A stretch of DNA of 54,634 bases from JBKPNZ01 sp046732895 (GTDB lineage Bacteria > Actinomycetota > Thermoleophilia > Solirubrobacterales > 70-9): positions 1 to 54,634 of the forward strand of contig JBKPNZ010000075.1 of assembly GCA_046732895.1 (NCBI GenBank). Reading direction: 5' to 3'. Below are positions 10,805 to 21,066 of this stretch, in pieces. A program made the position numbers and the translations under genes. The notes under the pieces are model-generated. The model saw only the letters and a program-made list of their open reading frames with translations. It was not told where the DNA came from and did no database searches. Numbering within the stretch: the first letter of the stretch is position 1; every line of letters starts with the position of its first letter.

Positions 10805-12019
10805 TCAGAGATAACCCATCGGATCGACCACCGAGCCGTTCACCCGCACCTCGAAGTGGAGGTGGGGCCCGAAACACAGGCCCGTGCAGTCGCTGATGGC
10901 GATCACCTGACCCTGGCTCACGTGCTGTCCGACGGAGACGTTGAACGACATCAGGTGCGCGTAGCAGGAGGAAAGCCCGCCCCCGTGGTCGATGCAGATG
11001 TAGTTGCCGTAGCCGCCCTCGGGAGCGGCGATCGCCACGGTGCCGTCGGCGACGGCGTGGACCGGGGTCCCGCTGGGCACGCCGATGTCGATCCCGGGGT
11101 GGCACGCCTCCCACGGGCGGGACTCGCAGAACGGCGAGGTGATCGGGCCGTTGACGGGCCAGATGAAGCCGCTTGACGAGACGGGACCGGTGGACGTGCC
11201 CCCTGGAGTGGGGCCGGCGGTCGGCGCAGCGGCCGCCGCGGCCTCGGCCTGAGCCTGAAGCTGAGCCTGAATCTGCCCCTGAAGGTCGGAGACGTCGCCC
11301 TCCAGCTGCTCTTCGTGCTGCTGGGTCTCGTCGAGAGCCGCCTGCTTCGCGTCCTGTGCATCGGCGAGGTCCGCCTGGCGTGCCTCGAGCTGCATGCGGG
11401 TGCGGGCGAGCTCTTCCTTCTTGGCCTCGATCTCGTCGCGCGCGTCGCGAACCGTGTTCACGGTCGTGTGGGCGCGGTTGCGCAGATCGCGCACCGAGTC
11501 GACGAGCTCGGAGTCCTGCTGCTGAACCGAGTTCAGATACTGGTAGCGGTCGAGCAGGTCCGAGAAGCCGTCGGAGTTGAGGATCACGCTCAGCGCGTCG
11601 GGCGAATTCGACTTGTAGATCGCAACCAGACGCTGCCTGAGGATCTTGAGCGAGCGCTGCAGCCGCTCGCGAAGCTGATCGAGGCGCTGCTCGGCCCGTT
11701 TCAGACGAGCTTCGGTCCGCTCGAGCTGCGCCTGGACGAGCGCCTCGCGGTTCTCGAGGGTGGCAACCTCGCCACTCAGCTGATCGACCTGGTCGGAGAG
11801 CCGGTCGATCTTCGTGGTCAGCACACCCTCCTGCTGCTTGGTCTGCTGGAGCTGCTGCTGCTTCTGCTCGAGCGTCTGGCGGTTCTGATCGATCTTCGTC
11901 TGCAGGTCCTGCGCGGGCGCGCCGGCAGTCATCGCCAACGCCGAGCCCACCGCGAGAGCAGTGGCCAGCAGGATCCCCGCACGACGGCGGACGGTGGTTC
12001 GGTTTTTGCGCTCTTCCAT
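10805..12019 (-). CDS. Secreted M23 peptidoglycan endopeptidase with long coiled coil
   Basis: 404-residue exported protein. Signal peptide at residues about 1-36 (basic RRR, hydrophobic core, APA cleavage site), then a long coiled coil of roughly residues 38-250 (Gln/Glu/Leu-rich), an Ala/Pro/Thr linker and a C-terminal LytM/M23 domain from about residue 295. The zinc ligands are intact: HPGID and PHLHFE, so it should be an active metallo-endopeptidase rather than a degenerate EnvC-type activator. The ATG at 12019 is chosen because it starts the signal peptide and follows AGGCGG by 7 nt. Expression is controlled by a cyclic-di-AMP riboswitch whose last helix contains that ribosome binding site, the usual pairing of this riboswitch with cell-wall hydrolases. 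Confidence 0.93.
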   Translation of the reverse strand: MEERKNRTTVRRRAGILLATALAVGSALAMTAGAPAQDLQTKIDQNRQTLEQKQQQLQQTKQQEGVLTTKIDRLSDQVDQLSGEVATLENREALVQAQLERTEARLKRAEQRLDQLRERLQRSLKILRQRLVAIYKSNSPDALSVILNSDGFSDLLDRYQYLNSVQQQDSELVDSVRDLRNRAHTTVNTVRDARDEIEAKKEELARTRMQLEARQADLADAQDAKQAALDETQQHEEQLEGDVSDLQGQIQAQLQAQAEAAAAAAPTAGPTPGGTSTGPVSSSGFIWPVNGPITSPFCESRPWEACHPGIDIGVPSGTPVHAVADGTVAIAAPEGGYGNYICIDHGGGLSSCYAHLMSFNVSVGQHVSQGQVIAISDCTGLCFGPHLHFEVRVNGSVVDPMGYL

Positions 12020-12026
12020 GTGTTGT

Positions 12027-12175
12027 CCGCCTGCGGGGTTAGCTGACGGGCTCGCGCGATGCGCTAGGCCCGGCGGGCCCGTAGGCCCGGGCCATTCGCC
12101 CCATGGCGCCGGTTGGGTCCGGTCACCTCTTGGTTCCCCCGCTCCACGTGGGTTCCCGCCCACGCGGACTCGGCG
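12027..12175 (-). ncRNA. Cyclic-di-AMP riboswitch (ydaO/yuaA class)
   Basis: The leader of the M23 hydrolase carries the conserved blocks of the ydaO/yuaA aptamer in order on the minus strand: GAGCGGGGGAACCA (12144-12131), TGGGGCGAAT (about 12102-12093) and GAGCCCGTCAGCTAACC ending in GCAGGCGG (12053-12027), enclosed by CGCC (12175-12172) pairing with GGCG (12031-12028). Internal helices such as GTGGG/CCCAC and GGCCCGGGCC-type stems fill the variable parts. The class binds c-di-AMP and in known cases turns expression off. Here the 3' strand of the closing helix is the AGGCGG that would serve as ribosome binding site for the ATG at 12019. Confidence 0.93.
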
Positions 12176-12187
12176 AGTGTGGCGGCC

Positions 12188-12215
12188 AGGGTAGCAATCC
12201 CGGACGGCTTTGCAA
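12188..12215 (-). promoter_or_regulatory. Promoter of the riboswitch-M23 transcript
   Basis: TTGCAA (12215-12210), 16-bp spacer, TACCCT (12193-12188) on the minus strand, about 13 nt ahead of the start of the riboswitch. A housekeeping-sigma type match located just after the stop of the cation transporter gene. Confidence 0.6.
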
Positions 12216-12232
12216 GCACCTCTTAACAGAAA

Positions 12233-13183
12233 TTACGGGCGCTGCAACGGAGATTGCACCTGCAAAAGGGCACTTTCGTCAGCCCCCTCCTCCATTTGGA
12301 GGGTGGTGTGGGCGATCCCGAAGCGCTCCCGCAGCAGGTACTCCAATTCCCGCCTCGCGCGGTCGCGATCGTCACCGGACGCCACCACGACGTGAGCCGC
12401 AAGCGCCTCGAATCCCGAGGTGACGGTCCAGACGTGCAGCTCGTGGACCTGGACGACGCCGCTGACCTCGCACATCGCCCGGCCCAGCCGATCGACATCA
12501 ACCCCGGCCGGCGCGGCCTCCATCAGCACGTCGAAGGGCTCGCGGATGAGGCGAACGGATGAGATCACGATGAGCACGGCGATCGCAAGGCCGGCGATCG
12601 GATCGGCCCCGGTCCAGCCGGTCGCCAGGACGAGCACGCCGGAGACGACGACCGCGAGTGAACCGAGCGCATCGACCGCCGAGTGACGCAGGACGGCCTC
12701 GAGGTTCACGTCGACTCGATCACCGCGAGCGAGCACCCATGCCGCGGCCACGTTGCCGGCGAGCTCCAGCACCCCGAGGGCCACTACGCCGCCGCCGGCG
12801 ACGTCGGGCGGATCGCCCAGCCGATTGACGGCGGCGACCGCGACCACGACGGCGATCGCGAGCAGGGCGAGGCCGTTCACGAGCGCCGCGATGACCTCGC
12901 CGCGCTGGTAGCCGAAGGTGCGGCGCGGGCCACCCGCGCGCGAGGCAAGTCGCGCGGCGAACAGCGCCAGGGCGATCGCCCCGGCGTCGGAGAGGACATG
13001 GCCGGCGTCGGCGAGGACAGCGAGCGAGTCGGTGAGGATCCCGCCCACGATCCCGGCGACGACCATGGCTCCGTTGATCGCGAGGGCGATCCACATCCGG
13101 CGGCTGTTCGCGGCACGGCGGCCGGCGAGCGGATCGCCGGGAACCGGCGGCGTGAGGTGACCGTGGGCGTGGCCCGAGGCCAT
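12233..13183 (-). CDS. Cation diffusion facilitator family transporter (CzcD/ZitB-like)
   Basis: 316-residue inner-membrane metal/proton antiporter exporting divalent metals such as zinc. A His-rich N-terminus (GHAHGHL), six hydrophobic segments, and the metal-site motifs ADAGHVLSD in the second and HSAVDALGS in the fifth segment (HxxxD type) support zinc/cadmium/cobalt specificity. The C-terminal cytosolic domain carries HELHVWTVTSG, typical of the family. The stop is 18 nt before the promoter of the M23 transcript. Confidence 0.93.
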   Translation of the reverse strand: MASGHAHGHLTPPVPGDPLAGRRAANSRRMWIALAINGAMVVAGIVGGILTDSLAVLADAGHVLSDAGAIALALFAARLASRAGGPRRTFGYQRGEVIAALVNGLALLAIAVVVAVAAVNRLGDPPDVAGGGVVALGVLELAGNVAAAWVLARGDRVDVNLEAVLRHSAVDALGSLAVVVSGVLVLATGWTGADPIAGLAIAVLIVISSVRLIREPFDVLMEAAPAGVDVDRLGRAMCEVSGVVQVHELHVWTVTSGFEALAAHVVVASGDDRDRARRELEYLLRERFGIAHTTLQMEEGADESALLQVQSPLQRP

Positions 13184-13203
13184 GCCCGCAGCTTAGACCC
13201 GGC

Positions 13204-14535
13204 TCAGGCGATCGCCCTGGCGGGCGCCGGTGGCACGCCGTTGGTCGCGGCCGGCGCGACGGCGCGCGCCGCGATCTCGGCCGCTGCCTGCAGTCGCTCG
13301 CGGTACTCGCCGACCTGCATGCGCGAGATGACTAGGCGCTGGATCTCGGCCGTGCCCTCGAACAGCTGGTAGATCTTGGCGTCGCGGAACCACTTCTCGA
13401 GCGGGCAGTCCGCGCTCTGCGCGTAGGGGCCGACTAGGTCCATGCACGTGCGGGTCGTCCACATCGCCACGTCGCCGGCCTTGAGCTTCGACATCGACCC
13501 CTGACCGCCGGTGAGTGGGATGCCGTTGCGGCCCATCCAGGCCGCGCGCTGGACCAGCAGCCTGGCGGCGTCGATCTCGGTCGCCACGTCGGCGAGCTGC
13601 TGCTGCACGCCCTGGCGCTCAAGCGCCGGCCGGCCCGCGGTGGAGCTCGCATCGAGCGCCGCCTCGAAGAGGTCGACGCCGACCCCGTTGTCGAGGTAGG
13701 CCACGGTCCACTCGAACGCAGCCTGGGCGATGCCCAGTGCAGAGGCGCCGACGATCGGCCGCGTCAGCTCGAACGTGGCGAGCGCGTTGGAGGCGCGCCC
13801 CGACGACTCGCCTGTCCGGGCCCGTTCGAGCTTGCGCTCTAGCTTCTCCATCCCGCCAAGCAGGTTCTCCGCCGGGAGCCGGCAGTCCTCGAGGACGACC
13901 TCGGCGGTGTGGGAAGCGCGGATCCCGATCTTCGTCTCCTTCTTTCCCTGCCGCAATCCGGGCGTTCCCTTCGGGACGACGAATGAGGCCTGGCCGCGGT
14001 GCCCGAGCTCCGGGTCGACGGTCGCGACGACTACGTGCACGTCCGCGATTCCGCCGTTGGTGATGAAGACCTTGGTTCCGTTGAGGACCCACTCGTCGCC
14101 GTCCAGCCGCGCGGTCGTCTTCAGGCTCTTGACGTCCGAGCCCGCCTGCGGCTCCGTCACCGCATAGGCCCCGAGCTTGACCTCGTCACCGGCGCCGAAG
14201 CAATCGGGAACCCAGCGCGCGATCTGCTCCGGCGTCCCCGAGGCTGCGACCCCGGCGGCGGCAAGGCCGGAGCCCGAGATCGCGAGGGCGATCCCAGCAC
14301 AACCCCAATGCAGCTCCTCGGCCCCGATCACGCCGAGCTGGCCGTCGCTGTCGGACCCCATCCGCTGCATGTACTCGATCCCGGAGAGACCCCACTCGCG
14401 GGCCTGGCGGATCACCTCCCACGGCGTCGACTCGTTCGCGTCGTGCTCCGCGGCAACCGGGCGGATCACCTCGCGAGCGAAGCGCCGGGCGTAGTCCTTG
14501 AACTCGAGCTGCTCGTCGTTCAGGGCGAAATCCAT
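13204..14535 (-). CDS. Acyl-CoA dehydrogenase
   Basis: FAD-dependent alpha,beta-dehydrogenation of acyl-CoA, first step of beta-oxidation. 443 residues covering the N-terminal helical, middle beta and C-terminal helical domains. Visible: YAVTEPQAGSDV, the FAD-side VFITNGGIAD, and IYQLFEGTAEIQRL carrying the catalytic glutamate (EGT). The tail is Ala/Pro-rich and longer than usual. ATG at 14535 has GGAGGT 11 nt upstream. A TetR-type palindrome lies about 45 nt upstream of the start and is shared with the thiolase gene. Chain-length preference cannot be told. Confidence 0.95.
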   Translation of the reverse strand: MDFALNDEQLEFKDYARRFAREVIRPVAAEHDANESTPWEVIRQAREWGLSGIEYMQRMGSDSDGQLGVIGAEELHWGCAGIALAISGSGLAAAGVAASGTPEQIARWVPDCFGAGDEVKLGAYAVTEPQAGSDVKSLKTTARLDGDEWVLNGTKVFITNGGIADVHVVVATVDPELGHRGQASFVVPKGTPGLRQGKKETKIGIRASHTAEVVLEDCRLPAENLLGGMEKLERKLERARTGESSGRASNALATFELTRPIVGASALGIAQAAFEWTVAYLDNGVGVDLFEAALDASSTAGRPALERQGVQQQLADVATEIDAARLLVQRAAWMGRNGIPLTGGQGSMSKLKAGDVAMWTTRTCMDLVGPYAQSADCPLEKWFRDAKIYQLFEGTAEIQRLVISRMQVGEYRERLQAAAEIAARAVAPAATNGVPPAPARAIA

Positions 14536-14577
14536 GCGTCGAAAGAACCTCCGTGGGTCCCGGCCGCGTTCACGCGA

Positions 14578-14597
14578 CCGATTGACTGGTCAGTCAA
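14578..14597 (-). promoter_or_regulatory. TetR-type operator upstream of acyl-CoA dehydrogenase
   Basis: On the minus strand TTGACTGACCAGTCAATCGG; the core TTGACTG-AC-CAGTCAA is a perfect 7-bp inverted repeat. 18 of 20 bases match the site at 21067-21086 before the thiolase gene. Such palindromes are typical of FadR-like TetR repressors that release DNA on binding acyl-CoA. Confidence 0.75.
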
Positions 14598-14679
14598 CGA
14601 GGAGCCTACTCCCGCCCCAGGCGGGCGGTGAAGGTTGCAGCGGGCGGTCGGCGCGCAACGACCGGCTAGCTTTCGGCCG

Positions 14680-16011
14680 ATGCTGAGCCGTGTGCGCTAC
14701 TTCTTCTCCGACCTCGGCTACTGGCTCGGTGAGCAGCTGCGCCGTCCGGTGGGCGCGATCGTCGCCCTGCTCGTCCTGGCGGGGATCGCCGTGGGTGTCC
14801 TCTTCGCGACCGGTGTGCTCGGGGGCGGTGAGGAGCCAGAGCAGCCGGCGGCTCCGGGGCCACCGATCGTCATCCGTCAGCACGCGCCGTCTGAGCCGCA
14901 GGACATCGGCTTTCCGACCTTCGCCACGAAGAACACGACCCGCGTCTCCGGCGCCGATCCGATCGCGGACGCCACCGGTGTCGCGCTCGCCGTGTTCCCT
15001 TCGACTGGCGGGGCCGAGGGCCCGGCCGCCGTGACGCTCGTCGACGCCGGCGACTGGCCATCCGGAGTCGCGGCGTCAGTCCTGATGGCAGCCCCCGTTG
15101 ACGCTCCGGTCCTGCTCACCAGCGGCGGCGACGTCCCCACCCTGACGTCGAACGCGCTGTCAGCGCTGGCGCCGCCCGGCTCCGCCGACACCGGTGATGC
15201 CCAGGCGTTCCGGGTCGGCGACGCCGCACCGGTCAAGGGACTCCGCACCCAGAACGTGAGAGGTCAGAACGCGGCCGAGATCGCCAGTTCGATCGACCGG
15301 CTGCGCGAGAAGCTCACCGGCTCGCAGCCCGACCACATCGTGATCGCCAGCTCCGACGAGCCCGGATACGCGATGCCCGCCGCGGCCTGGGCGGCACGGT
15401 CGGGCGACCCGGTTCTGTTCGCCCAGCGCGAGTCGGTCCCCGCCGCAACGCTCGTGGCGTTGAAGCGTCACGAGAGCGTCCCCGTCTACGTTCTGGGACC
15501 GGAGTCGGCCATCGGCAAGAAGGCGTTCCACGAGCTGCGGAAGGCGAACCCCGACGTCACTCGGGTCGGTGCCGACGGCGTCGTCGAGAACGCGATCGCC
15601 TTCGCCCGCTACAGCGCCGACACCTTCGGCTGGAACATCAACGACCCGGGCCATGGCTTCGTGATCGCGAACACCGAGCGCCCGCTGGACGCAGCCGCAG
15701 GAGCGGCGCTGTCGGCGAGCGGCACGTGGGGGCCGCTGCTCGTCACCGACGATTCAGAGACGGTTCCGTTGGCGCTCCAGGGCTACCTGCTCGACCTGAA
15801 GCCCGGCTATGCGGGGGACCCAACGCGCGCCGTCTACAACCACGTCTGGCTACTCGGAGACGAGAGCGCGATCTCGGTGCCTTTCCAGGCGAACGTCGAT
15901 CAGCTGGCTGAGGTCGCGCCGGTAAGGTCCGGATCCGGCCAATCGCTGCTCGGCACCCCGCCGGGCACGAACGAGCCCGAGCAGAGCACACCGAAGCGCC
16001 AGCAACGATGA
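14680..16011 (+). CDS. Membrane-anchored extracellular protein, cell-wall-binding-repeat-like
   Basis: 443 residues. A single hydrophobic segment at about residues 25-47 (PVGAIVALLVLAGIAVGVLF) places the rest outside the cell. The exterior part has a pattern recalling cell-wall-binding repeat type 2 domains: repeated blocks with GVALAVFPSTGG, APVLLTSGGDVP, DHIVIASSDEPGYAMPAAAWAARSGDPVLFAQRESVPAATLVAL and VYVLGPESAIGKKAF. ATG at 14680 begins MLSRVRYFFSDLGYWLGEQL; an earlier ATG-less extension is less likely. Followed 16 nt later by a small gene and a methyltransferase. The domain call is by pattern only. Confidence 0.75.
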   Translation: MLSRVRYFFSDLGYWLGEQLRRPVGAIVALLVLAGIAVGVLFATGVLGGGEEPEQPAAPGPPIVIRQHAPSEPQDIGFPTFATKNTTRVSGADPIADATGVALAVFPSTGGAEGPAAVTLVDAGDWPSGVAASVLMAAPVDAPVLLTSGGDVPTLTSNALSALAPPGSADTGDAQAFRVGDAAPVKGLRTQNVRGQNAAEIASSIDRLREKLTGSQPDHIVIASSDEPGYAMPAAAWAARSGDPVLFAQRESVPAATLVALKRHESVPVYVLGPESAIGKKAFHELRKANPDVTRVGADGVVENAIAFARYSADTFGWNINDPGHGFVIANTERPLDAAAGAALSASGTWGPLLVTDDSETVPLALQGYLLDLKPGYAGDPTRAVYNHVWLLGDESAISVPFQANVDQLAEVAPVRSGSGQSLLGTPPGTNEPEQSTPKRQQR

Positions 16012-16027
16012 GAGCCGAGCCCAGCCG

Positions 16028-16279
16028 ATGAGCGAGCGCGAGCGCGCGGACCGCCTTTCCGGGCGGGAGATCACCATCGAGGACATCCGATCGCTCGCCG
16101 GGCCGGCGACCCCGCACTTCGCACTCCAGATCCGCAATCGCATCCAGCGCCTGATCGGGCCGCTGCCCGCCGATCACCCGGCTCGCATCGAGGGTGAGCG
16201 CCACATCGCCAGGCTGACGGAGCTCGCGAACCACTCGGGCGAGCCGCGGGGCTTCGGCCCCCTCGATCGCACCGGTTGA
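16028..16279 (+). CDS. Small hypothetical protein
   Basis: 83 residues, charged, no membrane segment, starting MSERERADRLSGREITIEDIR and containing FALQIRNRIQRLIGPLPADHP. Coding use looks normal and it is squeezed between two co-directional genes, its TGA overlapped by the next gene's TTG. I do not recognise the family. Confidence 0.7.
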   Translation: MSERERADRLSGREITIEDIRSLAGPATPHFALQIRNRIQRLIGPLPADHPARIEGERHIARLTELANHSGEPRGFGPLDRTG

Positions 16280-17073
16280 GCGCGATGGCCGAGGCCGCGG
16301 CAGCCACCGCGCTCGATCGCACCCGCGCCCTGCTCACCCCTGAGCACCAGGAGGCCGCGGCGAAGGCCGAGTCCAGTGCGGGCGGATATCTGGACCTCCT
16401 GGGCGGCGGGGACCTCGAGTCGACCGGGACGACTCAGGATCTGATGACGACGAGCTTCGTTCCCCACATCTACGAGCGCTACTGGCGCCCGGCGCTGGCA
16501 CGGGCGGTCAAGGGCTTCACCGGGCCGAGCATGTCCGAGGAGGTCCGAATCGCGCGACTTCTCATGGGGTTGGGGCGCGGGGACGCGGTGCTCGACGTCG
16601 CCTGCGGCCCGGGGAACTTCTCGCGCCAGTTCGCTGGCGTCGTCGGGGCCGATGGCCTCGTGGTCGGCATCGACGCTTCGCGGACGATGCTGGCGCGCGG
16701 CGCCGGCGAACTGGCGGAGGCCGGCGTCGAGAACGTCGCGCTCGTGCGCGGGGACGCCAACCACCTGCCGTTCCGCGACGGAGCCTTCGCCGCCACCTGC
16801 TGCTTCGCGGCGCTGCACCTCTTCGCCGACCCCTTCGCCGCCCTCGATGAGATGCGGCGCGTCCTCGGCCCGCGCGGGCGCATGGCCCTGATGACGTCGG
16901 TCCGCCGGCAACTGGCGCCCTCTCCGCTGAAGCCGGTGCTCGAGCGGGCGAGCGGAATGCGGATCTTTGAGGGCGACGAGATCGTGGGCGCGCTTCAGGA
17001 GCGCGGGTTCACGGGGGTGCACCAGCGGCTCGCGGGGATGGTCCAGTTCGTCGGTGGGCGACTCGCCGAGTAG
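16276..17073 (+). CDS. SAM-dependent class I methyltransferase
   Basis: 265 residues. SAM-binding motif I VLDVACGPGNFSRQF near residue 105, acidic motif GIDASRTML, and the ALVRGDANHLPFRDGAF motif place it among UbiE/Coq5-like methyltransferases; a roughly 80-residue N-terminal extension precedes the fold. The substrate is unknown. The start is either TTG at 16276, overlapping the previous stop as TTGA, or ATG at 16285. Convergent with the antiporter gene, 6 nt apart. Confidence 0.87.
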   Translation: MSAMAEAAAATALDRTRALLTPEHQEAAAKAESSAGGYLDLLGGGDLESTGTTQDLMTTSFVPHIYERYWRPALARAVKGFTGPSMSEEVRIARLLMGLGRGDAVLDVACGPGNFSRQFAGVVGADGLVVGIDASRTMLARGAGELAEAGVENVALVRGDANHLPFRDGAFAATCCFAALHLFADPFAALDEMRRVLGPRGRMALMTSVRRQLAPSPLKPVLERASGMRIFEGDEIVGALQERGFTGVHQRLAGMVQFVGGRLAE

Positions 17074-17079
17074 CCCCAG

Positions 17080-18306
17080 CTACATCGGCATCGCGCCCTG
17101 GACCGACGCCGAGTCGGGCTGACTGTCCTCGGCTTTCGGGTCGCGCAGCAGACCCAGCGCGGTGATCGGGAAGATCAGCACTGAAAGGAGCCCGGCGCCG
17201 ATGAAGGCGGCCGACGCGGCGGCATCGATAACGCCCAGGTCCTGGCCGATCTGGGTCGCGGCGACGATGAACGGCAGCGAGGTCGCCTGCAGTAGCGCCG
17301 CGGCGATCGCCCTCCGCGTGCCGAAGTCGCCGCGATAGAGGAGGGCCGGTAGACCACGGGCTACCAGGAGGGCGGCGAGGAAGAGGGGCACGGCGGCGAT
17401 GGTCGAGGCGCTGCCGAAGAGGGCGTCGAGGTCGAAGCGCACGCCGCTCGAGACGAAGAAGACCGGGATGAAGACCCCGAACCCGATCGCCGCGAGCTTC
17501 GCGCGGAACTCCGGGTGGGTCATCTCGTTGTCCATGTCGAGGTGGTTGAGGATCGCGCCCGCGGCAAAGGCTCCGAGGATGAGCTCGAGACCCAGCTGCT
17601 CGGCCAGTACGACCATGCCGATGAGCAGCACGAAAGACAGGCGGACCCGGATCTGGGCACTGGTGTCCTGAAGACGCCGCAGTGCGCCGGAGATGCGGCT
17701 CGAACGCTCAGCGCCGCCGACTGCAAACGCGACCACGCCGATGACGACGACGAAAAGGCCGATGAGGATGAACTTCTCGCCGGTGCCCGTCGCGTCGCGC
17801 GAGAACAGGATCGTGAGCAAGAGAACCGAGGCGAAGTCCGCGATCGAAGCCGCCGCGATCACGAGCTGCCCAAAACGCGAACGGGCCTCGCCCGCGTCCT
17901 GCAGAACCGGGACGACGACGCCGAGCGACGTCGAGGCGAGGATGACCGCGATCAGGATCGGCGAGTCGGCGACGCCGGCGGCGTAGAGGACGAACGCGGC
18001 GAGCAGCGCCAGGACCATCGAGATCGCAAACCCCTCGCTCGCCTCCCGGAGCAGCTTGCCGCGGAGGGCGGAAAGGTCGATCTCGAGGCCCGCGAGGAAC
18101 AGGAGGAGTGCCAGGCCGATCAGCGACAGCACCTCGACCGGCTCGTCGATATCGACCCAGCCGAGGACCGCCGGGCCGATGAGGATGCCGAGGACGATCT
18201 CCAGCACCACCGACGGCAGGCGCAGGCTCGGGAAGAAGCCGAGGGCGAACGGGGCGAGCGTGCCGGCCAGCACGACCAGCAGCAGGTTGTCGAATGACAG
18301 CTCCAT
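17080..18306 (-). CDS. CPA2-type cation:proton antiporter
   Basis: 408-residue polytopic protein with about 11-12 hydrophobic segments and the Na+/H+ exchanger domain of the CPA2 family: FLAGLEIDLSAL near residue 70 and LILGAFAAGAILNHL near residue 240. No cytosolic TrkA-N/RCK domain follows, so nucleotide gating through a fused domain is absent. Transports Na+ or K+ against H+; which ion cannot be told. Confidence 0.92.
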   Translation of the reverse strand: MELSFDNLLLVVLAGTLAPFALGFFPSLRLPSVVLEIVLGILIGPAVLGWVDIDEPVEVLSLIGLALLLFLAGLEIDLSALRGKLLREASEGFAISMVLALLAAFVLYAAGVADSPILIAVILASTSLGVVVPVLQDAGEARSRFGQLVIAAASIADFASVLLLTILFSRDATGTGEKFILIGLFVVVIGVVAFAVGGAERSSRISGALRRLQDTSAQIRVRLSFVLLIGMVVLAEQLGLELILGAFAAGAILNHLDMDNEMTHPEFRAKLAAIGFGVFIPVFFVSSGVRFDLDALFGSASTIAAVPLFLAALLVARGLPALLYRGDFGTRRAIAAALLQATSLPFIVAATQIGQDLGVIDAAASAAFIGAGLLSVLIFPITALGLLRDPKAEDSQPDSASVQGAMPM

Positions 18307-18340
18307 GGCCCTCGCCTAAGTCCAGGTCCCAGGCCGGGCG

Positions 18341-19372
18341 TTACTCGGCGTTCGGGGCGAAGCTCTGAACGATCCGGTGCTGATAGGCCGCGAGCTCCTC
18401 GGGCGAGAGGAAATAGGTAGGCGGGGTGAGGAAGAGCCCGTCGGCGCGCTCGGCCACCGCCTCGACGCGCTCGCGCACCTTGTCGACGGGTCCGGCCGCG
18501 CAGTAGGCGTCGACCATCTCGTCCGGCACGTGCGTGGGCATCGCCGCGAAGTCGCCCGCGCGAAAGGCGTCACCCACGGCGGCCGCCGCATCGCCGAAGC
18601 CGTGCATCTCCCACAGCGGCATGTAGGTGCGCACGGTTGCGTAGAAGCAGATCGTCTTGCGCGCGGCGTCATAGGCGGCCGCCTCGTCGTCGTCGATCGC
18701 GCAGCACACCGTGGGGATGAAATCGAGGTCGCTGCGAACACGGTCGCTGCGCTCGAGCCCCTTCTCGAAGTTGGCCACCACGACCTCGTCAAGCCACCGC
18801 AGCGAGCACATCGGATGCCCGATCAGCCCGTCGGCGACATCGCCCGCCATCCGCGCCATCCCCTCGCGGACGGCGGCGGTGTAGATCGGCACCGACTCCC
18901 GGGCGGGTGGATGCGGCCGGACCCAGCCCTTGATGTCGAGCTCCTGGTAGGAGCCCTCGACGTGGATCGGCTCGCCGCGGTGGGCCTTCGCCATGATCTC
19001 GCCCACGGCCTCGATCGTCTCCCGAAGGTGGGGCGCGGGCTTGCCGTACTCGACGTTGTGCCAGGTCTCGTTGAGGCGCTTCACTCCGGCGCCGAGGCCC
19101 AGACGGAACCGCCCGCCGGACATCTCGTCGATGTCCAGCGCGGAGATGGCCAGGATGAAGGCCGAGCGGGTGAACGCCCACGCGATTCCGGTGCCGATCC
19201 CGACCCGCTCGGTCTCGGCGGCCAGAAAGGCCGCCTGGGTGACCGAGCTGCGAAACAGCTCTGGTGCCCAGACGCAGTCGATCCCGGCAGCCTCGGCGGC
19301 GCGTGCCTCCTCGGCCAGCTCGCCCGTGGTGCCGGCGATCGCGGCGATCGAGATGCGGTCGAGGGCACTCAC
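18341..19372 (-). CDS. LLM-class, probably F420-dependent oxidoreductase
   Basis: 343-residue luciferase-like monooxygenase-fold protein: SIAAIAGTTGELAEEARAAEAAGID at the start, IGTGIAWAFTRSAFILA strand-helix, and GGRFRLGLGAG, the typical family signature. Actinobacterial members mostly use coenzyme F420; the reaction is unknown. The GTG at 19372 overlaps the lipoprotein stop as GTGA and is preferred to an ATG four codons upstream. Third in thiolase-lipoprotein-LLM, so it may belong to lipid breakdown. Confidence 0.88.
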   Translation of the reverse strand: MSALDRISIAAIAGTTGELAEEARAAEAAGIDCVWAPELFRSSVTQAAFLAAETERVGIGTGIAWAFTRSAFILAISALDIDEMSGGRFRLGLGAGVKRLNETWHNVEYGKPAPHLRETIEAVGEIMAKAHRGEPIHVEGSYQELDIKGWVRPHPPARESVPIYTAAVREGMARMAGDVADGLIGHPMCSLRWLDEVVVANFEKGLERSDRVRSDLDFIPTVCCAIDDDEAAAYDAARKTICFYATVRTYMPLWEMHGFGDAAAAVGDAFRAGDFAAMPTHVPDEMVDAYCAAGPVDKVRERVEAVAERADGLFLTPPTYFLSPEELAAYQHRIVQSFAPNAE

Positions 19373-19832
19373 TGGGCCCCGCATTCTTGCGACCCGTATG
19401 CCTTCGCGAGACGGCCCGCCTTCCTCAGACCCGGCGGCGCCTGACCGCCCGCGATCAGCTCCGGGTCGCGTTTGATCTGATCGACGCCCTCCTGGGAGGC
19501 AGCGAGGATTCCGTTGATCTCCTCGGCGTCGCCACGAGGCGCCCCGAGCGAGCGGACGGCGTCGATCTCCGCCTCCAGCTTCGGCACCGCGATGCGCAGC
19601 GCGAAGCGACGAACCTGGCCGGGCGGCGGCTGGTGCTTGCCGGTGAAAAGGTCATCCCCGGCGGCCTCGATCTGCGACTCGAACGAGTTGCAGATCTGGT
19701 CGGCGGAGATCAGGAAGGCCTGCTTGGTCGGCGGGCCGGTCGTCGTGGAAACGGAGGTCGTCTCGTCGTCGCCGCAGCCTGCGGTCACCGCCGTTGCCGC
19801 GACGGTGAGGACCAGAGCTATGGCCCGAGCGC

Positions 19833-19836
<4 letters not shown>
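19369..19836 (-). CDS. Putative lipoprotein, probable CTG start
   Basis: 155 residues with a lipoprotein signal: LSARAIALVLTVAATAVTAGC, lipobox TAGC, followed by a short Ser/Thr linker. The mature part has two conserved-looking segments (QICNSFESQIEAAGDDL and AEEINGILAASQEGVDQIKRDPEL) and one late cysteine. Function unknown. No ATG/GTG/TTG begins the signal peptide without a long overlap. The candidates are CTG at 19836, which overlaps the thiolase TGA as CTGA, or GTG at 19881, which gives a longer Arg-rich n-region and a 49-nt overlap. Lgt, which would lipidate it, is at 51103-51894. Confidence 0.72.
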
Positions 19837-21014
<1,178 letters not shown>

Positions 21015-21066
21015 CTTCAAGCCTCCATCGGGGTTTGACGGTCTGTCATAGGGAAGATAGCCGATC

